From the NCBI GenBank assembly GCA_050290245.1, contig JBNKHH010000018.1, positions 1 to 17,248 of the forward strand: a stretch of 17,248 nt of DNA, written 5' to 3'. Of the stretch, positions 13,590-17,248 are shown piece by piece. The DNA is from JBNKHH01 sp050290245. GTDB lineage: Bacteria; Pseudomonadota; Alphaproteobacteria; Rhodobacterales; Rhodobacteraceae. Numbering within the stretch: the stretch's first letter is position 1; the number at the start of each line of letters is the position of its first letter. The notes beneath the pieces are model-generated. The model ran no database searches. It was given only the letters and a program-made list of their open reading frames with translations, and was not told the DNA's origin. The position numbers were made by a program, and so were the translations under genes.

Positions 13590-14510
13590 TCAGGCTTTGC
13601 GCAGGATCAGGGGCGCCAGCGATTTGCCCGCCGATTTGACCTCCTTGAACCCGGCGCGGATGCTGGAAAAGACCGGCGTGCGTCTTTGCGTACCCGGAAG
13701 GCGGAACGGAGTCTTGGAAAATCCCTCGATCACAGGCCTGTCCGGCTCGGTGAGGATTTCTTCGCGCAGAGTGACGATGTCATCGCGCTCCGTCATCTCG
13801 GCTGCCTTGTGCCGCCATTGGCGGATGGCGCGTTTGCGCAGGCGCATCAGGTGGCCGTTTGAAAGGTTGTCCAGGCGCTGCATCTCATCGCGAAGGGCGG
13901 CGCCGCGATCGGCGAGGGTCCGATCCGTGGTCTCGTTCAGGTCGCAGGCGCGCCAGGTCGCCAGGTTGGGCGTCGCTCCGTCCGCGGCTGGCCAGTCGGT
14001 ACGGGTGAGGAAGCTGGAAAGGTCGCGCAGGGTGTAGCGATTGATCCGCGCGCCGGACGACAGGTCGGGCGAAGTGCCGGACGGGGCGAAGTGCACGGGG
14101 GCGCCGGCGCTATCGGCGTTGGCGCAGGCGGTATAGCGCTCGGTCACAAGGTCGTTCTTCAGCGTCGTGTTGCCCGCCGAGCCGAAGATACGGCGAGGCA
14201 GGGCGGCGCCATCTGGGGCGATGGTCACGAGATCGGCCAGCCTGCCGTCTCCAGCCTGAATACAGAGCCAGTCAGCGATGTCGAGTTCCAGCGTCCAGTC
14301 GGCCTCGGGCAGGTCCGTGCCGGGCGCGGCGAGGTCAATGGCGCCGATGCGGCTGAGCACGCGCAGGGTCTGACCTGTTGTGTCGTCGGACGAGTCATGG
14401 TGAATGCGGATGTGGTCGAAGCCGCACAGACGGTGGTGGGCGACCCATTCGAGGATCGTCGGCCCGTCGTTGCGTGCAGTCGCCACCAGAAGATGGGTGT
14501 TCTGCGTCAT
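13590..14510 (-). CDS. Glycosyltransferase family 2-like protein (PF13704 type)
   Basis: A 306-aa protein with the N-terminal layout of the Glyco_tranf_2_4 family common in Rhodobacterales: VATARNDGPTILEWVAHHRL (9-28), then GFDHIRIHHDSSDDTTG (30-46). WTLELDIADWLCIQAGDG (72-89) stands where the family usually has a 'LDxDEFL' metal-binding stretch, and RIFGSAGN and LVTERY follow at about 107-126. These proteins are expected to transfer a sugar from a nucleotide-sugar to a surface polysaccharide or protein. The acceptor is unknown and no sugar-pathway genes are nearby. The DxDE motif is changed to DIADW, so activity is not certain. The ATG at 14510 has AGGCAGGA upstream. It stands alone, converging with the microprotein gene and diverging from the transporter gene. 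Confidence 0.8.
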   Translation of the reverse strand: MTQNTHLLVATARNDGPTILEWVAHHRLCGFDHIRIHHDSSDDTTGQTLRVLSRIGAIDLAAPGTDLPEADWTLELDIADWLCIQAGDGRLADLVTIAPDGAALPRRIFGSAGNTTLKNDLVTERYTACANADSAGAPVHFAPSGTSPDLSSGARINRYTLRDLSSFLTRTDWPAADGATPNLATWRACDLNETTDRTLADRGAALRDEMQRLDNLSNGHLMRLRKRAIRQWRHKAAEMTERDDIVTLREEILTEPDRPVIEGFSKTPFRLPGTQRRTPVFSSIRAGFKEVKSAGKSLAPLILRKA

Positions 14511-14634
14511 TTATCCTGCCTCATGCCCATCTGATGCGGGCTCATATTCGGAAATCCTAGCAGCGGATTCGTTCGCTGGCACTGGCGTTGCGGCAAGAAA
14601 AGTGAAACCTGTTGCAGGAAACCAAAAAAGGGCG

Positions 14635-15555
14635 ATGAAGGTGCTTGGATCGGCGAACATGCGTGGTGCGGCGTTGATGGCCGCCTCGATGACCGGGTTT
14701 ACGGTCAACGACACCTTTCTGAAGCTGCTTGGCGACCACCTGCCGTTCTTCCAGATCCTATTCCTTCGCGGGCTTGGGGTAACGGCATTGATGGCACTGG
14801 TCGGATGGCGGACGGGCGTGTTTCGGACTCGGGTATCGAAGTCCGACAGGAACATGATCCTGGTGCGCACGCTGGCCGAGGTCGGAGCGGCGTATTTCTT
14901 TATCTCGGCCCTGTTCAAGATGCCCTTGGCCAATGTCTCGGCCATCCTTCAGGCCTTGCCGTTGACGGTCACGCTGGCCGCGGCCCTGGTGCTGCGCGAG
15001 CCGGTGGGATGGCAGAGGTTCACGGCCATCGTCATCGGATTTTTTGGCGTCTTCCTGATCGTGCGACCGGACAGTGACGGGTTCAGCATCTGGTCGATCT
15101 ATGCGCTGTTGGCAGTGGTCTGTGTGACCGTACGCGATTTGGTGGTGCGCAAGATGTCGCGAGAGGTTTCGTCTTACCTAGTGGCACTGTCGGCCGCTGT
15201 CGGCGTGCTGATCTTTGCCGCAGTCGGCGTGATGTTCGAGGAGTGGAAGCCGGTGAAATCGCGCGACCTTGCTTTTCTTGGGGGATCGCTGGCCTTTATC
15301 GCGGCGGGCTACCTGTTCTCGGTCATGGCGATGCGCGAGGGCGAGATCGGGTTCGTCGCGCCGTTCCGGTATACCAGCCTTTTGGTGGCCCTGATCCTGG
15401 GCGTGATCGTCTTTGGCGAGTGGCCCGAGGCCTTGACGCTGGTCGGGGCGGGCATCGTCGTGGCGACGGGGCTGTTCACGCTGTGGCGCGAGCGCGAGCT
15501 GAGCCGGGCGGTAGCGGCGCGGGCTTCGGCCAAGGCGCCGGGATCAACCGTCTGA
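14635..15555 (+). CDS. EamA-family (DMT superfamily) membrane transporter
   Basis: A 306-aa integral membrane protein with about ten hydrophobic segments in two homologous halves (about residues 8-144 and 152-285), the layout of EamA/DMT exporters. Motifs include GFTVNDTFLKLLG (21-33), LVRTLAEVGAAYFF, ALPLTVTLAAALVLREPVG (107-125) and, in the second half, APFRYTSLLVALILGVIVFG (242-261) with GEWPEAL. Family members export metabolites such as amino acids; the substrate cannot be told from sequence. The start is uncertain. ATG 14635 gives a normal length but has a poor Shine-Dalgarno; ATG 14659 and GTG 14602 are alternatives. The last 12 bp overlap the 3' end of the opposite gene. Confidence 0.85.
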   Translation: MKVLGSANMRGAALMAASMTGFTVNDTFLKLLGDHLPFFQILFLRGLGVTALMALVGWRTGVFRTRVSKSDRNMILVRTLAEVGAAYFFISALFKMPLANVSAILQALPLTVTLAAALVLREPVGWQRFTAIVIGFFGVFLIVRPDSDGFSIWSIYALLAVVCVTVRDLVVRKMSREVSSYLVALSAAVGVLIFAAVGVMFEEWKPVKSRDLAFLGGSLAFIAAGYLFSVMAMREGEIGFVAPFRYTSLLVALILGVIVFGEWPEALTLVGAGIVVATGLFTLWRERELSRAVAARASAKAPGSTV

Positions 15556-16221
15556 GGCGAGCCCCCGGAAGATCAACCAGAGCGCCAGCACCACCTCGGC
15601 CAGGGCGATCGGGCCCCAGATGGCGGGTCCGAGCAACGAGGAAACCAGACCGAAGTGATACAGCACCGAGCCGCTCATCAGGACGATGGTGGCAAAGACA
15701 CCCCAGATCGCAATGAGCCGGGGCAGGAGGCGCGTGGTCAGCAAGGTCAGGAAGAGGACAAGGGCGCTGGCGCCGAAAACGAGGTTATAGACAAGGCCGG
15801 CGGAATCGATCCAAGCGGCTTCGACAAGGGCGGTCTGTGCCGTCACTTCGGCCAGGGCGCGGTCCGGCCACGAGGCGAGGTCGAGGATCAGCAGCTTTTT
15901 GACGTCTGCGATGCTGAGAAGCGTGACCTCCATGAGGCGCAGGGCCAGGTAGGCCACGGCGGCGCGCATTGAGTGGCGGGCAAAGATCGGGAACAGGAGG
16001 ACGGGGATCATCAGGATCAGCGGCACGCTGGCGATCCATTCCAGAAGCACGCCGGTCAGGTAGGGCGTTCGATTGTCCGCGATGGCGTCCAGGTTCAGCG
16101 GCGCAAGGTGCGGGCGATACATCGCCTCGCCCACGAAGAGGAAAACGATGGCGTTCAGGAACAGCACGCCCGCCAGCAGAACGGCGTGCCTGTCGTTGCG
16201 TTGTGCGAGCGAATCCTTCAT
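15544..16221 (-). CDS. DUF4386-like integral membrane protein
   Basis: A 225-aa protein with about six predicted membrane segments (near residues 13-35, 56-80, 86-104, 138-162, 166-190 and 200-219). The pattern in the second half, LVYNLVFGASALVLFLTLLT then RLLPRLIAIWGVFATIVLM, matches the DUF4386 family as I know it. The biochemical function of that family is not established. The ATG at 16221 has GGGGGG upstream on the minus strand at a 6-nt gap. An earlier in-frame start at 16290 would add a polar stretch unlike the family. Its leader holds two nested inverted repeats, one of which can hide the Shine-Dalgarno. It overlaps the transporter gene by 12 bp and diverges from rpsL. Confidence 0.75.
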   Translation of the reverse strand: MKDSLAQRNDRHAVLLAGVLFLNAIVFLFVGEAMYRPHLAPLNLDAIADNRTPYLTGVLLEWIASVPLILMIPVLLFPIFARHSMRAAVAYLALRLMEVTLLSIADVKKLLILDLASWPDRALAEVTAQTALVEAAWIDSAGLVYNLVFGASALVLFLTLLTTRLLPRLIAIWGVFATIVLMSGSVLYHFGLVSSLLGPAIWGPIALAEVVLALWLIFRGLASDG

Positions 16222-16227
16222 GGCTGA

Positions 16228-16318
16228 CCCCCCCGATTCCGGTGTCATGAGCATAGGATCAGCACCCTTTGGAGCGCTGATCTCCATCAATGAGCGAAAA
16301 CACCGGAATCATTGGGGG
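16228..16318 (-). promoter_or_regulatory. Nested hairpin leader of the DUF4386-like gene
   Basis: GATTCCGGTGT (16235-16245) is the exact reverse complement of ACACCGGAATC (16300-16310). Inside it, GATCAGC (16257-16263) is the reverse complement of GCTGATC (16276-16282). As minus-strand RNA the inner stem grows to about 11 bp, with G-U pairs, closed by CAAA. Outside the large stem, after a 3-nt bulge, five C residues can pair with the G run that is the gene's Shine-Dalgarno. The repeats are certain; a role as a switch, thermometer or operator is inference. Confidence 0.55.
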
Positions 16319-16327
16319 CGGGTGCTG

Positions 16328-16356
16328 TTGACAGCCCAAACGACTCCCTCTATACG
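16328..16356 (+). promoter_or_regulatory. Sigma-70 promoter of the str operon (rpsL)
   Basis: A perfect -35 hexamer, TTGACA (16328-16333), is followed by a 17-nt spacer and the -10 element TATACG (16351-16356, 4/6). The predicted start is near 16363. It is the best promoter match in the window and faces rpsL. Confidence 0.85.
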
Positions 16357-16588
16357 GCGCCCACTCGGACGGCTCCCTGCAGGTTTCACCGTCCTTTACA
16401 GAATGAAGTGGTCACGATCCGGGCGACCTGTTTGCCTCGATCCTCTGGATGCCCACCGCGTGTTCCCGAAATGGTCGGGAGCTCCGCGGTTGATCGCGTT
16501 TTCGTGGACGCACGAATTCGCACGAGAATAAGCCGGGGTGCGCGCGCCCCATGAAATTGAAGTGTTGCAACACGGGGAAAAAGACCCA
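16357..16588 (+). other. Long 5' leader of rpsL
   Basis: About 225 nt separate the predicted transcription start from the rpsL ATG. The leader opens with GGACGG (16367-16372) paired with CCGTCC (16389-16394). A GC-rich hairpin with GGGG 16535-16538 and CCCC 16547-16550 lies further down. The perfect 12-bp palindrome GTGTTGCAACAC (16562-16573) directly touches the Shine-Dalgarno GGGGA (16574-16578). A 42-codon open frame (16403-16531, starting MKWSRSGRPV) lies inside but has no clear ribosome-binding site. No tRNA or known riboswitch is recognisable. Confidence 0.5.
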
Positions 16589-16960
16589 ATGCCCACGATC
16601 CAACAGCTGATCCGCAAGCCGCGGCAGCCCAAAGTCAAACGTTCGAAGTCGCTGCACCTTGAGCAGTGCCCCCAGAAACGGGGCGTTTGCACCCGCGTCT
16701 ATACCACGACGCCGAAGAAGCCGAACTCGGCCATGCGGAAGGTTGCCAAGGTGCGCCTGACCAATGGCTTTGAGGTCATCAGCTATATCCCCGGTGAAAG
16801 CCACAACCTTCAGGAGCACTCGGTGGTCCTGATCCGTGGCGGCCGTGTGAAAGACCTTCCGGGTGTCCGTTACCACATCCTGCGCGGTGTTCTGGATACC
16901 CAGGGCGTCAAAGACCGTAAGCAGCGCCGCTCGAAATACGGCGCCAAGCGTCCGAAGTAA
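16589..16960 (+). CDS. rpsL: 30S ribosomal protein S12
   Basis: The 123-aa product is S12 (uS12), which sits at the decoding centre and controls accuracy of tRNA selection. The start MPTIQQLIRKPR, the block CPQKRGVCTRVYTTTPKKP and the end AKRPK are standard. Lys43 and Lys88 are both present, so the protein carries the streptomycin-sensitive residues. Asp89, the site of beta-methylthiolation by RimO in other bacteria, is also present. The ATG at 16589 is preceded by GGGGA with a 10-nt gap; the frame extends upstream to 16538, but those residues are not S12. It is the first gene of the str operon, with rpsG following 12 bp later. Confidence 0.98.
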   Translation: MPTIQQLIRKPRQPKVKRSKSLHLEQCPQKRGVCTRVYTTTPKKPNSAMRKVAKVRLTNGFEVISYIPGESHNLQEHSVVLIRGGRVKDLPGVRYHILRGVLDTQGVKDRKQRRSKYGAKRPK

Positions 16961-16972
16961 GAGGAAGACCAG

Positions 16973-17248
16973 ATGTCTCGTCGTCACGCCGCCGAAAAGC
17001 GCGAAGTTCTGCCCGACGCCAAGTATGGTGACCGGGTTCTGACCAAGTTCATGAACAACCTGATGGTCGATGGTAAAAAGTCCGTCGCCGAACGCATCGT
17101 CTACAACGCGTTCGACCGGGTTGAAGATCGCCTGAAGAAAGCACCTGTCGAAGTCTTCCACGAAGCGCTCGACAACATCAAACCGTCGGTCGAGGTTCGC
17201 TCGCGTCGTGTTGGTGGTGCCACTTACCAGGTTCCAGTCGAAGTGCGC
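16973..17248 (+). CDS. rpsG: 30S ribosomal protein S7 (3' end outside the window)
   Basis: The frame starting at ATG 16973 stays open to the window edge, giving the first 92 residues of S7 (uS7), normally about 156. S7 nucleates assembly of the 30S head and binds 16S rRNA. Recognisable stretches are MSRRHAAEKREVLPDAKYGD, KFMNNLMVDGKK and VEVRSRRVGGATYQVPVEVR. The Shine-Dalgarno GAGGA (16961-16965) lies directly after the rpsL stop, 7 nt before the ATG. In other proteobacteria S7 represses the str operon through the rpsL-rpsG junction; with only 12 bp here that structure would have to use coding sequence. fusA is expected next. Confidence 0.97.
   Translation, partial: MSRRHAAEKREVLPDAKYGDRVLTKFMNNLMVDGKKSVAERIVYNAFDRVEDRLKKAPVEVFHEALDNIKPSVEVRSRRVGGATYQVPVEVR

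Noticed and set aside
16362..16588. A tRNA or known riboswitch in the rpsL leader
   Set aside because: No cloverleaf, TTC-type arm or recognised riboswitch core could be traced.

Overview
The window looks like chromosomal DNA of an alphaproteobacterium, most likely of the Rhodobacterales/Roseobacter group. It is GC-rich. The ribosomal and RNA polymerase proteins read as alphaproteobacterial, and the accessory genes (a phasin, periplasmic c-type cytochromes, an Aer-type PAS protein, an EamA transporter and a glycosyltransferase of the PF13704 kind) are typical of that group. This assignment is inferred from protein character, not from a database search. Three blocks of core information-processing genes all run on the plus strand, separated by two short blocks of accessory genes.

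Block 1 (1-1148) holds rplJ and rplL behind a structured leader that looks like the L10 autoregulatory leader. It closes with a strong intrinsic terminator. Accessory block A (1149-4889) comes next. On the minus strand it has a phasin and two small secreted c-type cytochromes. On the plus strand it has an unrecognised 170-aa protein and a soluble Aer-type PAS protein. A 298-bp leader with a 26-bp perfect palindrome then leads into rpoB. Block 2 (4890-13400) is rpoB and rpoC, 49 bp apart, with an intrinsic terminator after rpoC.

Accessory block B (13401-16221) starts with a 43-aa predicted membrane peptide that may be translated from a leaderless mRNA. A minus-strand glycosyltransferase, a plus-strand EamA-family transporter and a minus-strand DUF4386-like membrane protein follow. 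The last two overlap tail to tail. Block 3 (16222-17248) is the start of the str operon: a near-consensus sigma-70 promoter, a leader of about 225 nt, rpsL and the first 92 codons of rpsG. The rest of rpsG, and probably fusA and tuf, lie beyond the window.

The core genes make ribosome stalk proteins (L10, L7/L12), the two large RNA polymerase subunits, and S12 and S7 of the small subunit. They are usually co-regulated with growth rate. Here the classical rplJL-rpoBC cluster is split by about 3.8 kb, and rplL ends in its own terminator, so rpoBC must have its own promoter or promoters. I see no CRISPR array, insertion sequence, prophage, defence system or toxin-antitoxin pair, and no clear new multi-gene system. 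The most interesting material is regulatory: several leaders in which a Shine-Dalgarno sequence can be hidden by alternative hairpins (rplJ, the 2791 gene, rpoB and the DUF4386-like gene), the rpoB palindrome, and the candidate leaderless microprotein gene.
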